A stretch of 64,000 bases of DNA from Rhizophagus clarus. Its lineage: Eukaryota > Glomeromycota > Glomeromycetes > Glomerales > Glomeraceae. The stretch covers positions 1,054,001-1,118,000 of the forward strand of contig BLAL01000194.1 in NCBI GenBank assembly GCA_015698045.1, given 5' to 3'. Positions 34,403-48,060 of this stretch are shown here, one piece after another; the stretch's first letter is position 1; every line of letters begins with the position of its first letter. The notes under the pieces are model-generated. The model did no database searches and was not told the DNA's origin. It saw only the letters and a list, made by a program, of their open reading frames with translations. Position numbers and translations under genes: made by a program.

Positions 34403-37400
34403 TCATTGTGGTGGTGGTGGTGGCGGTCTTGAATATCCTTGCGATGTAGGTGTAAATAATATTTGCATACGTTTATTCCATACTTGATGGGTAGGGGATG
34501 CAGGTTGTGAGATATTAAGATTTTTCATTGATCCTAAAAGTGCACTATAAACAAGAAAATAAAATGAAAAAAAAAAAAATGTAAGAATACAAAAGTTAAT
34601 TTTGTATATATACACAAAAATATTAATATATACTCTGCAAGATGTTCGGCTTCTTTGTTACGAATAATGGAAAAAGCCTGACAATTTTGCTTAAGTTCAT
34701 CTACATTTGCTTGTGAACGAGCATAAAACTAAGTAAATCACATAAATGTAATTAATGATCAAATATAAAATAAAATAAATTGTTGTTTTCATAAGTACTA
34801 ATTACCGCCATTCCTTCCTGCAATCGTTGAAGTATATTAATGAAATATTTATAACCAGTTTCAAGATTTTGTATAAACTGAACTCTTGTTGAATTATTTG
34901 ATACAATTCTTCGTTTTTTATTATATTCTTCAAATTTGTCCTGCAATATAATTTGTATTAAAATCACAAATAAACAATAAAATGTATACAAGCATAAAAT
35001 TCACCTACAGATATAGATGCTAGAACTTTTTCCTGAACATCAGATAATTTATTACATGTTGATAGAAAGCTATCATATTTTTTCAATTGCTCAGTAAACA
35101 AATCTTCGAAATGAGCAGGCTCAAGTTTTATAGATGTGTTACTAGCTGAGCTTATTTTTGCAGCTTCCTTGAGTAATATGGGTGCTAAAAAAAAAATGAT
35201 ATATGTTGAATATTATATAAATTTATCAATAATAACAAATTCAATAAATACCAATATCATCTAAATCTGCAACTTTCTTCACTTCTTGAATTTTAGTCTC
35301 ACATTCTTTCATAATTTGAAATGATTGATTTATTAAAACTCTTAATTCATCTTTAATTTTTTTAATTCCATCCATATCTGATTCAGATGATTGAATTTCT
35401 AGAGGAATGCGTTGTCCTAGTATTTCCTAAAACATTGAAAAATGAATTTAATTTAATTTAATTATTTTTTATTATTATTATTAGTTACATAAATTTGTCT
35501 AAATTAATGACTTACTGGTTCAGAGCTCAATAAATCTAAAGCCTCTGATTGTTGTTCCAATCCATTTTGAAGAACCTTATTACTTTTATAAGCTTGATCA
35601 TTAAGCTTCCTATAACTTTCTGCTTTTTCAATTAATTCTTTATTTTTTAATAAAGAGATAGGTCTAGTCCATCTTGTGCCAAATTTACTTCTAAATTCTT
35701 CGTCATCGGTGCATTCTTGATCCAAAAAAGCAAGAGCCTATAAAAGAAAATCATATAATACTTATTAAATAAATTTCAGACATAATATCAGACTTAGATA
35801 TTTTTGTAAGATTAACCTCATCTAAAGTTTGATAAACAATTTTAGATTTATCTTGTAAAGTATCAAACATAGCATTTAATCTTGCCAAACCTCCTTCATT
35901 ACGAATTTCTTGAGACATGGATAAAATTGATGGTGGTATATTTGAACGTTGTTCTGTTTCATTAAGCGCTGCTGGCAAATTTAAGGATCGCAATGTGCTA
36001 AATACAAATGAAAAAATTATTTACGTATACGTATACGATTTTTTTTTTTTTTTATTATAATAATAAATAATAATAATAATAATACCTGTTACAAATATTT
36101 ATCAACTCGTGAAGTCTAGATAAAATCTCCTCTCTAACTAGTTTTTCTTTACGATCTGAGTATACACTAAGAGCTTGATGTACTGCATAAGGGACAAGTT
36201 TCACAAACAAAGGCACACCTAACATTGATCTTTCATTCATCAAAGAAATAGGATCTTTGACTTCTGACGGAATATTAGGATTCGCCATATTAGCTTTACC
36301 AATTAAAGCTAACGAAGAAGTAGATGGAACCATTTGAAGATAAATAATGTCATTATCTTTTTGAGCTCTATTATAATTTGATTGTACAGCTACCTGTACG
36401 GACTAAAAAAGCATAATAATTATGAGAATAAATAAAATAAAAAAAAAAATCTTTACTACACGTAGTAATAGATACATAAATACCTCCAAATCTTTTGCAA
36501 CAGCTTCGCGTAAGTATCTTTTTTGATCTAATCCCTTTTTAATATATTCTTGAGAAGCTTGTAGTCTAGCAATTTCTTCTCCAAATTTATTCTGACTCAT
36601 GCATTCAGATGATTTTCTAAACTCTGCAGCTGCATGAAAATGCCAAGATTTTACTTGTAAATGCACCAACCAACCCTTAAGATAACTTATGTTAGTATAT
36701 TTAATAAAGAAGAATTCATTAGAGATAATATATAACTTACTTGTCCAAATAACTTTGCAATTTCTGTATTGCTTGATGCTGTCTCATGTGCATTTTCGTA
36801 ATAAGTGGATACCTGACTAGCTAATTTTGCAACAGTTCCATCCTTGTATTTATCTAAATAAATATATATTCACTTATTATTATTTTCTGGAAATAACTAT
36901 AGTAAATTAAAATTCTATTTCACCATGAACAGCCTTTTGCCAAAAGCATTCTTGGGCTTGTGCAAGCATTGTATTAATTAACACGTTTAGTGTCTCGGAT
37001 GACATATCTAAAGGTGGTGCAATACGCATTTCTGGTATTATAATCCCATTCAAATGTTTGAAGCATCCAGCAGCATACTGAATTTTGACATATAAACAGT
37101 TAAAAAAAAAATTGTAACAATGTCTATTGTAATTTGCATAAATTAAATAATTTACTTGAAAATGTTGACATGCTCTTTTGACTCCCTCAGGAGTTGTTCT
37201 ATTCTCAGACACACCAAGCTGGCTATACATAGCACCAATATTAAATAACACACATGCTTTTTCATAATAAAAATTACGATGTGAAACTAATAAGAATAAA
37301 AAATAATAAAAAATGTTAATAATATATTTCATTTGTTATTAAATAAATAATTAAACAAAATGCAAAATGTACTTGGTTTTTTTTCATCGGAAAAAGCTGA

Positions 37401-37842
37401 ATACCAAGGAAATTCTATACCGAACTGTTGGGCAAGGAAATAAATTAAGATCCAAACTAAAAGAGAATAAGAGATCCAGCCAAACCTACATCAATTGGAA
37501 ACTTGGATCCGATAAAAACCAATTGTCCGTAATATCTAAGGAAAAAAAAATAATATAAAATCAGCCGCTTAAAGAAATTATTTTTACACTATCACTCAGT
37601 CGATTTAATTGAACTCAGCATATGAATTTAGTATCTTACTTTAACAGCCGATGCAGAGCGTTCTGGTGAACTTCTAAATTTAAACAATCAGTCCTCAACT
37701 CGTCAAGGACGCGAAAATCGTCTGTAAAATTATCTGGGTGGTCATTATAATGATAAGAAATATATTCCCGAAGAGCCGTCGTTAGCCCAATACGTTCAGT
37801 GCGTTTAAAATCAATAGCAAGGATATTTAGCGACCCTGTCAT
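34403..37842 (-). CDS. BRO1-domain protein, PalA/Rim20-like
   Basis: Fifteen exons on the minus strand: 37842-37640, 37535-37490, 37424-37373, 37286-37156, 37077-36924, 36853-36741, 36675-36484, 36402-36086, 35997-35817, 35737-35516, 35426-35252, 35184-35009, 34940-34806, 34728-34634 and 34544-34403. Frame is continuous, giving 777 residues. The BRO1 domain fills about residues 1-390, with [44 protein letters not shown] and [11 protein letters not shown]. The V-shaped helical domain follows (about 390-730, with [15 protein letters not shown]), then a short proline run (RPPPPPP). In fungi PalA/Rim20 links ESCRT-III Snf7 to PacC/Rim101 in ambient-pH signalling; Bro1/ALIX acts in multivesicular-body sorting. 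Similarity to PalA seems strongest from memory, but the paralogue is not settled. The ATG at 37842 ([14 protein letters not shown]) is preferred over one nine codons upstream. Confidence 0.92.
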
Positions 37843-39612
37843 TGTTCTATTTATTAAACTAATAAACAATACTCGTACAGTAAGTTGTAAATAACCTCCA
37901 GAAAATAATTTCCAGCTGCCAAGCAGTAGTTTCTAAAAATAGATCTCGCCAACCAACACGTCTTGACTTCAGACACGTGACCGTGGAAAAACGTCCCCTG
38001 GACAGTGCTTAAAATAGAAATTGAATTTTATCGGTCAACGAAAATATTTTACTGGCTCGAAAAAAAATAAAAATAAAATTTTCTTTTACACGCACTATTC
38101 CAAATTTGTAATGCTCTAGTAAATAAAAAATAAAATTTTTTTTCTTCCAAACCGAAAATGGAATTTTCATTATTTAAAGAATTTCTCAATCAATTTTTGC
38201 TTTGAAATTTGCGCTTACAATTAACTGAATAGAATATATCACAGATAATTTCTAATAATTTGATAATATTGAAAAAGTATCAAATAATTTTGGAAGTAAT
38301 ACTTCAATCTTTATGATCTAAACCATTCTTTACAAAGATTATTAACTTCCTTTTTATAATATTCTAACAAAATATTCACCATATTTATTAGTTTTTCCTT
38401 ATTATAAGCAGTTTGTGTAATCAAATATTTTATTAAATTAAATAAAGGCCTATTTAATGATCTTTTGAATTTTTAAAACAATAGCCAATACAAATTAATG
38501 ATTAAGTCTGCTTTATAATTTTTATTTCAAGTTAATCAATATTAAAATTATTTTCTGCTATTATATTTAATAAAAGCAATCAAATTCCAAGCCTTTTTAA
38601 AGTAATTATAAAATATCAGTTTAGTATAATTAAAAATAGTATACATAATAAAGTATTAGAAATTTATTTTAAAAATATAATTCTAAATTAAAAATTAGTC
38701 TTATAATTACTTTATCATATATAAATTATAAATTATAAATATTTATTGCATTATATATTATAATAATATACATTAATATATTGTTGTTTAAAAAATAATA
38801 TCAATAATATTATTATTGGAGTAAAAAAATATATATATATAAAAAAAAATTACTAAATATAGGTAAATTTAATTTACTAACTATATAAATATTATTTATG
38901 TTATTACTATATATATACTATCTAAAAACTAGCAATACATTTATAAAAAATATAGATTTATATGGATAAACTAATAATAAAATATTATTAATTAGTGAAT
39001 ATATATTTGATATTTAATAATCATTATTTGAAAAAATAAAACCTTCATTTTTTTTTTGGTTTATTTTTTATTTTTATATTTTTTTATATTAAAAACCAGA
39101 AACAATAATTTTATTATTATTTGTAAAAAAAAAAAAAAAAAAAGAAACATATAATTTTAGAAATTATAATTAAGCTTAATTGAATTTTTTTAAATAAGCA
39201 CATTGTTACACTTTCTTACTAGATTTGAACAATCCTTTTTTAAGGTTATGTTTGACAAGCGAATTTTATAGGTGGTGGTATTGTATAACGGAGAAAAGTA
39301 CAAAGTTTCACGTGGCAGTTTATATCAGTTTTGAGTAGCATTGTTTCCAAGATAGCTTGTATTCATATTAACAAAATGTAATAATAGCTAATGATTTGTT
39401 CTGCTTTTGTACGATTGTTTGAAATTCCCGTGTGCATGATAAATTGATCGCTCACGGTTTTTGAGTAATAAACATTACTTCTCTTATTTTTCTTATTACG
39501 TTATTAAAGTTTAAAATACGTTTTTTGAATTACTTTCTTTTGTATATACTTCTCAACTTCCTTTTACCTTATTATTGAATACTAGTTCATTTCCTACACA
39601 AAACATTACGTT
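37843..39612. other. Divergent intergenic region
   Basis: It separates the PalA-like and LIM-RhoGAP genes, which are transcribed away from each other. It is normal in composition near each gene and extremely AT-rich between about 38.2 and 39.15 kb. No gene seen. Confidence 0.6.
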
Positions 39613-42600
39613 ATGGTCGACAACATTAGCTTAAATTACGACAATGATGATACGATTGACCCATATTGTATGGGCTGTAATCGTCTCATTGAAGAAGGAA
39701 ACGTTGTTGCTTTCGGAGAAGGTATATGGCACGTTCAATGGTATGTTGCTCGAATCGGTTTTTTATTAAATGAAAGTGTACGTTCCTAATTTGTTTCTTG
39801 TATGTCGCATATTTAAGTTTTCAGTGCGCAAAGTGTCATAATTTGGTCGAGCATGATTCTAATCTTTTATTGTTATCTGACGGAAATCCGATATGTGAAA
39901 ACTGTTCATATAATTGTAATGTTTGTAAGAAACCTATATTAAACGAAGCTATAATGACAGGTAAGAAATTAAGCTAGTATTATTAGTAGACAAATTCAAT
40001 AAGAGGTGCAAATTAAAACAAATTAGACAAAATTCGAATTGGCGCAAATATTAATTGAAATGGAACAAATCTGCCATATTGATCCTTAATGTATCCAATT
40101 AGGAGACGAATCTTTTCACGTCGAATGCTTTCGTTGTCGACATTGTCGTAAAAAAATAGAAGATTTAATATTTGCTAAAACAAATCAGGTATGTTTACAT
40201 GATAATACCTGACCGTTATTATGTGAAATATCAGCATCACAATTAACAAGTATATAAAAAGAATATTTTCCGCCATTTTCTCAGTAGTTATTATGGTAAT
40301 TTATTTCTGGATGATGATAATGAAATCACGTGGTGTTGATTATTAAAGTCTATTCATATATTGGAAAAAAATTAATTTTGGACAATGGTGGTTCATATTA
40401 TAAAAATATATTTCTCTCTCTAATTACATTTAATAATTGAAAATCAATACTTTAAGGGAATATACTGCATGTCTTGTCATAACGAAAGAGTCAACAAAGT
40501 AAAGAAATCAAAGGAGAGAGAAATCTCCAACCCATCATCAATATTGGAAAAATCTTTACCATCATTACCGATTGAAGCTGAACCAGAGGTATTTAATTCG
40601 TTCAAAATTACATGTAATCACATTAAAACCTATCGTAATTCTCATTTATTTAATTATAGCAATCTAACAGGCTGGAACCACCTGATCGTAACTTGCGTCA
40701 AAAAAGATCTTTCGAACAAAATAATATTTCACCATCAATATCACCAAAAACTTCTTCAGATACTATAGAACATATACCAAAGGCACGCACTTTACCTCCA
40801 TCGAACCACGTAGGTCGTCGTCATTCCCGTTTATTTGATGCCAGTTCGCTTAGCGATGCTTTCAAACAAAAGGTTTCTTCAAATGCTTCAAAGGCACTTG
40901 AACAGTTTACAGGGAAACCTAACGGACATACTAAAACTGATGATAAACATAAAAACCGTGGAGATTCTTCTGAAACTTCAAAGAAAACTGGCTTTTTTTC
41001 TAAAAAAAATGAAACATTAGATAACCCTTCAAAAACTCGACAATCTAAAAATACAACCGGGTCTCATACTAGGAATGCTTCTATTACAAGCTTTCGAAGT
41101 GAACCTTATGAGGGTGGTATGGGGCGCACATTTTCAATTTCTAGTCAGCGAAGTGATATTACTGATTTCTTATCAAGGAAGAGTGATCACGGTGATACGG
41201 ACAATTTAAACCGTAAAGCCGGTTCTCCTCCTTCTAGTCGAAAAGCAAAACATTTACCTCATATCGATGAAAATGCCACAAATCCTCAATTATGTCCACC
41301 TTCACATAATGAATACTATTCAAATACACCACATTCGGATTCTCCAGCCACTTCGCGGTCCAGTTCTCCCACTAGTCCAAGATTTCGACCTAACCTTATT
41401 AATAAAGCACCTCCAGTACCTCGCAAAAGCAGTTATTTTAATGGTTTGGAACTTGGCCCACCAGTACTACCGCCATTATCGTTTTCAAACGGAGATGATG
41501 ATTTGAGCAAGCTGGTTGAAAGTGGACAAAATGACGAAAATCACAAAAAGAAACATGGAGGTTTTTCGAAAAGGAAAAGTATCAAAATATTAAATGGCGT
41601 TGATTCGATAGATTTTGAAGGGTTTTCATCCAGCAGTTCTCCTATGTCACCGGACAGAAAGAACAGTGAATCTTCAATAACTTCATTATCCAGCCGGGAA
41701 AATGAAATAATCATAACTGAACCTGAACCGGAAGATGTACCATTAGAAGAATTACAAAAGGTTTTTGCCGATACAAAAAAGAAATTGGCAGAAGCCGAGA
41801 GCAATGTCCGCAAAATAAAGGTATTTATTAATACATATGAATTTATTATGTTAATTATATATTAACGATATTCCATAAATTATATAGAGAGAAAGCAAGA
41901 AAGCATTTGATGAATTCACTCTAGAATTTAATAATGAAATAGCACTGAGGAAAAAGACCGAAGAGAAAATTCGTGCACAACTTGATAAACAGGATCAGCA
42001 GATAGAAGAATTAAAGAAAGAAAAGGCTGAAATGGAACAAATAATTAGAGATTCTCAATTTACAAAACAAAAATTGCAAGAAATGCAACATAGTTTAAGC
42101 GAAATGAACGTACAAAAAGAATTAATTATTAAGGAAATTGAAGGATTGGCTAAAGAAAAGCAAGCTGGTCTTGCCGGGTAAATATGAAATAAAAAAATAA
42201 GTTTTCTTCTTAACGATTATTGTATATTAACATATTAAATTCTTTTATGAATTTTAGAACTCTTTCGGCTAGCTCTAATAGTACAAATGATCTTCCAACT
42301 TCTCTTGCTAAACATATTTCAACTCATCTTGATGAAGTTAAACAGAATTATTTATCAGAGATTAGATCTTTGCAAATTGAGCGAGATTCATTAAAGCTTG
42401 AGACCGAACAGTTTCGATATAAACGAGACCAGTATATCGAAGAAGCACAAAAACTAAATGAAAAGAACCTAGAATTAGCTGAAATGAACAATGATTTATT
42501 GAAACAGATTGAATTACAGCACAAAGGAAAAAACTACAATGCATTCAACTTTTTCAAAAATTATAAATCACCACACGGACATCAGCATACGGATTCTGGT

Positions 42601-44057
42601 TCCAATCATGGAAAAATTTCCGGACATGGTAAATCGCCTTCAGTATATAATTTTGAAACTGATATTTCAGAAGGTGCATCAATTGATTCCATGCAGAAAG
42701 TTGCTCGGCGAAATAGTATTGGGCGCGGTGTTACACCAAAGAAGTTTAAGTGGAAAAATGGTGGCAAAGTTTTAAATAAACTATTAGCAAATGCAAATGT
42801 AGTAGTTAACGATGTCAAGCCATATATGATGGGATCTTCATCATCTAATATTAGCTTGCCTACGGTAAATGAGAATCGGTCAGAGGCAAATAAAAGGATG
42901 TATAGCCAAATGTTAGAAAATTATACAATGAATCGTCTTCATAGTTGGCAGCAATTTAATATAGTGAGTCCTGTAAAGTGTGAATATTGTCATGAAAAAA
43001 TGTGGGGTGTTACAGAATCAAAATGTTCAGGTACACTAGGGAATTTTTTAAATCATTTATTATAAGCTTTACATTTCACTAATAAGTTTTTTTTTTAACA
43101 GGATGCTCATTTATCGTCCATGCAAAATGTGCACATCATGTTACAACAAATTGTACCAATTCTTCCAGAGTGACCCATTTGGAAAATGATTCAGATAGTG
43201 TCGTTAGTGGCACTTTGATATTTGGTAATGACTTAACCAAACAGTCAGAATTGGATGGAGGTGATGTCCCATACGTTGTACAAAAATGTGTTAAAGCTGT
43301 CGAAAATAGAGGTATGTGTCAAATAATTATATTTTATTAATTTATACCGTTATTTAGAATATAGCCTTTTATTTAAAAATAGGAATGGACCTTGAAGGCA
43401 TTTATCGAAAAAACGGTGGCTCTTTACAAATGCGTGCTATCATATCAGCTTTTGAGAAGGGTGAAGAAATAGATTTGGATGATCCAGATCAATTTAATGA
43501 CATAAGCGCGGTAACCAGTGTTTTCAAACAATATTTACGAGATCTACCAAATCCTCTATTTACCTATGAGTTATACCCAAATTTCTTGGGATTAGTTCGT
43601 AAGTTTACATAACTATATTGTATTATTATATTAATTTTCTATTAAAAATAATTTAACTTTAAACTTTATTATAGCCATGCCTAATAATGAAGAAAAAATC
43701 GAAAAATTTCGAGAATTATTATTACAATTACCGAAAGTTAACTACGCCACCGCAAAATATTTAATTGAACATTTATATCGGTTAGGATTTTTACACGTTA
43801 TTCTTATTCCATGTTAATTTATTCTTCCACAACTTAATTTAAACAATATTATTTTTTCTAGGGTAAAGCAACTTGAAGAAACAAATCTTATGACTGCCAA
43901 AAATTTATCTCTCGTATTTGGACCTACAATACTTCGAGGTCCTGACCCAAGTTCCGAGATTTTTGATATGAATTTCAAGAATGCAGCAATTGAATATATT
44001 ATCGACCATGCTAATTCATTGTTTATAAATAATGAAGAACGACCTGGATTTATATGA
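39613..44057 (+). CDS. LIM-LIM-C1-RhoGAP protein (Rga-like)
   Basis: Eleven exons: 39613-39740, 39818-39960, 40103-40188, 40457-40588, 40660-41820, 41888-42177, 42258-43030, 43102-43311, 43383-43598, 43675-43780 and 43862-44057. Frame is continuous, giving 1146 residues. LIM1 uses C19, C22, H40, C43, C46, C49, C69 and C72; LIM2 uses C76, C79, H96, C99, C102, C105, C123 and C126. A Ser/Pro-rich stretch follows (about 130-530), then a coiled coil (about 535-740), a C1 zinc domain (about 875-925, starting HSWQQFN with CEYCHEKMWG) and a RhoGAP domain (about 955-1140). The RhoGAP keeps the arginine finger in GIYRKNGG (about R984) and LSLVFGPTILR. It should inactivate Rho/Cdc42-type GTPases in polarity or wall growth. 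LIM plus RhoGAP is the Rga1 type of fungal GAP; the C1 domain suggests diacylglycerol or lipid binding. Confidence 0.94.
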
Positions 44058-44597
44058 TAGAATAATTACAAAGAATTTTTTTTTTCTGGAAAGTGGGACA
44101 TTATCATAATTAATACGATTTATAATTTGGACTATACATTATTTAATCATTTATTAGTTTACATCATATATAGCATAGATTTTTGATAAGACTTAATTTA
44201 TTATTTTTGTCTGTTGTATTTAGTGTATTTAATAATCAGTGAAATTATATCATTTATTTTTTTGAAAAAAGTATTTTATATTAATTTTGATGTTTATTAC
44301 ATATATTAAGTTTTCTCCTGACGTATACTTTTTTGTACAGAAAAAAATCAAAATTATATTATATTCGTTAGTTATTATAAAAAAAAAAAATTGATTATTT
44401 AACACGTTTTTATGACTTAACAACTTGGGCTATAATGTAATACCTCTAAATATAATTTACTAATAAAATTTTATTACTCTATCTCACGCCTATGTGCAAT
44501 ATTATATATACTGGTGGACCTTTTTATTATCAATCAATTATTGTTACAACTCCATATTTACTGGCCTTAAGTCATTGGTTGGAATAATAAAAAATTT
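44058..44597. other. 3' flank of the RhoGAP gene
   Basis: No gene. Sequence just before 44598 (CTTAAGTCATTGGTTGGAAT) matches the sequence just beyond the lipase stop near 54773. Confidence 0.5.
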
Positions 44598-44820
44598 AAG
44601 TATCTTTATTCACCGTTTGAATTAGAATTGTTCATAACTCTTTCTCCTGCAAACGGATCTCCTCCAAGTCATGTTCACATCGTTCATACAACAACATAGT
44701 CTTTTGATCTTTCGGAGTTTTTGCTTGAGCAAATAAATCTTCAGTAGTCTCATCACATAAAGCAATGCGATCACATAAACCATGTTGTGTCAAAAATAGA
44801 ATTTTTCAATTAGATCGTGA
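44598..44820 (-). pseudogene. 3' fragment of a monoglyceride-lipase-like gene
   Basis: About 220 bases closely match the 3' end of the intact lipase gene at 54801-55020, including the region for HGLCDRVTL and LLYEKCEHD, with several small deletions that break the frame. The 5' two thirds of the gene, including the nucleophile serine, are absent. Confidence 0.8.
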
Positions 44821-45659
44821 GACATCATAGATATAATCTTGACAAAATTTGTAGATATAGAATCAACAATACTTGAAGAATTTGGTGCTCCCATAGCAAT
44901 TGACTATAATCAGAATCCGATATAACGAACACTCCGGTTCATATATATAAGTAAAATCTTAAAAGAAAAAATATAAATATATTACTTTATCATGAAATTT
45001 GTTATATCGCATAGCCGTTATAAGTTTGCTTACGATGGAATAACTTAGAATTATAATAATGCAAACATATATTATTTTTTCTCTATTTGTTGTACCTTTT
45101 ATTTCTTTAGAATATATCAATATTAATATCATTATTCTGGTATGCACTGTAATATTTTATTTTAAGTGAAACACACCCAATCAATTTATAATGTATAAAT
45201 ATATTCTATTAATTTGTTCGAATACGCGTGGACATCAACTTTACAGTGCAAAGTTCGGTATATAAATCTGACACGTGATTAACAATATTTAAATTTTAAA
45301 ATAGTTGTCGGCTTGTCGCTGGGAGTATATCACATGATAAACGTTGTATATATTTTCATTACAATATCAATATGTCATTAATAGAAAAAAAAGATAATTG
45401 GTGGCTGTTATAATGGAATACAGCAAAAAATTAATTTATCAATAAGCGAAAAAAAATAATATAAATCGTGTAACAATAAGAATGATAAATATATACGACA
45501 TACTGACTTTGACTTTCATTAAATCATATAATCGTTCATCGTCACAAAATGCCCGATAAACAAGAATAAGATAAACGACAAGAGGGCAATATAGATAATA
45601 ATGAGAATATTTTTCATGGTACGAAAGGTTTTATTTTTACGCAATACCCTAACCCTAAA
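44821..45659. other. Intergenic, with duplicated lipase-QTRT2 spacer sequence
   Basis: Blocks GTAGATATAGAATCAACAA (near 44854) and CTGGTATGCACTGTAA (near 45138) recur near 56609 and 56744, between the intact lipase and QTRT2 genes. MITE-type ends (CCGATATAACGAAC near 44917 and its inverse near 45000) lie between. No gene seen. Confidence 0.5.
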
Positions 45660-45806
45660 ATGACATCTTGGCGATTTCCGCACCATTCGCTAAGTCGACA
45701 TATTAACAAATTTGTATCTTTAGTCATTATGAATCAGATTAAGAAGTTTCTTGGCTATTACAAAGTCATTCTTGGAGTAGTTGCCGCAATCATGTTGTAT
45801 ATATAA
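45660..45806 (+). CDS. Small ORF with C-terminal membrane segment, 48 residues
   Basis: ATG to TAA encodes a basic N-terminus (SWRFPHHSLSRHINKF) and ends in a hydrophobic stretch (YYKVILGVVAAIMLYI). Unrecognised. It may be an exon of the coiled-coil ORF that follows 100 bases downstream: an in-frame GTAGTT donor occurs at VILG|, and TTTTAG lies before 45893. This join is speculative. Confidence 0.3.
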   Translation: MTSWRFPHHSLSRHINKFVSLVIMNQIKKFLGYYKVILGVVAAIMLYI

Positions 45807-45904
45807 TGTAGTTATGTTAACCAAATGTATGTATGAAAATGTGAATGATCGTCATCTCACGCAGTCTTCTTCACATGACAGTAACATTTTAGGAAATTCG
45901 AACA

Positions 45905-46165
45905 ATGAATGAGGGACTAAAAAAAAGAATTGATATGGCAATAGCCATATCTAACGACAAATTCAATAATATCGAAGGAAGATTCGATAATATCGAAGGA
46001 AGAATTAAAAATATTGAAGATAATATCGAAGGAAGGTTTGTAATATCGAAGGAAGATTCGTTAATATTGAAGGGAAAATTGAACTTTTTAACAATAGATT
46101 TGACAGTAAATTTCAAGGAGAAATTGGCATTAAAGGAGAAATCGAAATCCTTAACAATTAGTCCT
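45905..46165 (+). pseudogene. Heptad-repeat coiled-coil ORF with a one-base deletion
   Basis: The frame begins MNEGLKKRIDMAIAISNDKF and then runs through 7-residue repeats (NIEGRFD). Near 46040 one base is missing relative to the repeat pattern. Just beyond, the repeat resumes in the next frame (IEGRFVNIEGKIELFNNRF) and continues to a stop near 46161. Family not recognised; likely a recently broken gene or fragment. Confidence 0.55.
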
Positions 46166-48060
46166 TAGCAAAGTTCTTGTTGATATAGCTCCGCAAATCC
46201 TTATTTCCATATACAATATAATTTCTTCTTTTTTTGTTCAATCAATTCAATATACTGCGATCATTTATTTTTTGAACGATTAAAAAAAATGATAAATCTG
46301 TAATAATAATATAATCAGAAGATATCTAATGTTTTTTAGAATCCACACACACATAATATTTGACATCTTAAGGAATTTTTTCCACGACTTTCTTGCAAAT
46401 TCAAAAATTTCACCAGAATTATATAATAAAATTGCCAATTCCTCACAGTAAAGACTAGAGACTGAGACATCAGGTTTTGTGATTTAATATCATTATAGTT
46501 TAATGATCTGTAAATATCATACTATTTTCTCATTACTTTCCCAAAATCAGAAAAATATTTTGTGTTAGCTTTTAAGAAGGACTTCACTATCAACAATTTT
46601 ATTATATAGGTTAAAAAATATTTGTTACTATCTGATTCAGAGATGGGTTCAGTTCGTAAGATTTCTTTTTCATTTTCAGGATTAACAGTAGACAATTTTT
46701 TAATCAATCTTTGCAATGTAAAGGAATTATCCTAATTAACAGTCATTTTAGATTTCTTTGACTTTTAAATAAAAGATTTTTCAGTAAAAACAGGTTTTCT
46801 AAAGTGTTTTTTTCTATGTAATACTTAAGCTCTGGATTTCTAAATTGTTTTATTATCGTCAGTTTCCATATCATCAGTTTTTATAGCATTAATGAATAGA
46901 CCTATAGGACACAACTTATATAAATTATTGATGCAATCATAATATACAAAATGTTTGCAGATTAAGTATACAAGTAGTTTTGAGAAACCTTGAAGTTGAG
47001 AAGAAAACCAAAGAAAGTTTAGAGAAAAAAAGCATAAAGAAAGGTCTTCAAAGTATCATTTAGCATATCTTAAAATACTTTTGGCTTACTGAATTCTGTA
47101 TACTTAATTTCTTCCATTCATATAGGTAATAAAAACAAGGTAAATATTTTATTTATTAACTTGAATAAAGATGAAATTCCATTTGATTAAAAGATTTTCT
47201 TAAAATTAGGTAATAGCAATTAGAAATGATATTAAGGGCATCAGTTTGATTTAAGATATTCACATTTTTTTTATAAAAAAAAGCTAAACATATACTTGAA
47301 ATTTCAAGAAAATTTTTTTAATATAAAATCTGTAAAAAATATATTTATACAAAAGTATAAGAACACCTTAAAAAATGACATTAAAATATTATTATCATAT
47401 TTAGAATATGAATCTAGTTTTAAAAAATCAATATTTTTAACAGATTTATCTTTAAAACTTTTAAGAATATTATATCTAAGATTTCTAAAATTAATAAAAA
47501 AGATTTTAAAATATAATTATTCCTCTTTAAAGCAAACTTTAATATAATAAAGAATATTATATGATGAATTATTAATGTAAAATAAATATTAATATATGAA
47601 AAAACTTTTGATTAATTAAATTTTAGTAAAGTTACAAAACAGTATATATAAAAATGATCTTTTTTATAATAATTTTTTTATAATAATTTTTTTTCCAATA
47701 AAACAAAGATTACTAATGTACTAAGAGCTTTATGATTATTTAATAAAAAAATAATTTTTTAAATATATAATATATAAAGATATAGAATGTTTTTTAAAAA
47801 ATGTTTAACAAATTATTTTAATAATATCAAAATATTAATTATTGATCTGCATATAATAAAATGAAAATTAATATGATCAATATAAAATTATAAATAATAG
47901 TAAAAAATTTATGAATGGAACTCTTTCCTGCAGATCTGTGAACCAAATTTTTACGGAAGAAATAAAATTTATTTTTATCATGAAGAAAGGATTTTTGCTA
48001 ATAAAACCAGCTATAAAAATAGCATTAACATTTTTTATGACCCAAGTTACCCCCTACTTC
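46166..48060. other. Decayed AT-rich sequence with coding-like scraps
   Basis: A minus-strand frame at 46522-46716 (QRLIKKLSTVNPENEKEILR) and a plus-strand stretch near 46966-47130 (VEKKTKESLEKKSIKKG, then a stop and KYFWLTEFCIL) look like remnants of real coding sequence, probably mobile. I see no intact gene. Confidence 0.45.

Noticed and set aside
45647..45658. CCCTAACCCTAA, two telomere-type units
   Set aside because: Only two units, internal, no array. Chance or a minor interstitial remnant.
47296..47547. 83-codon Lys/Leu/Ile-rich frame
   Set aside because: Composition-driven frame in AT-rich decayed DNA.
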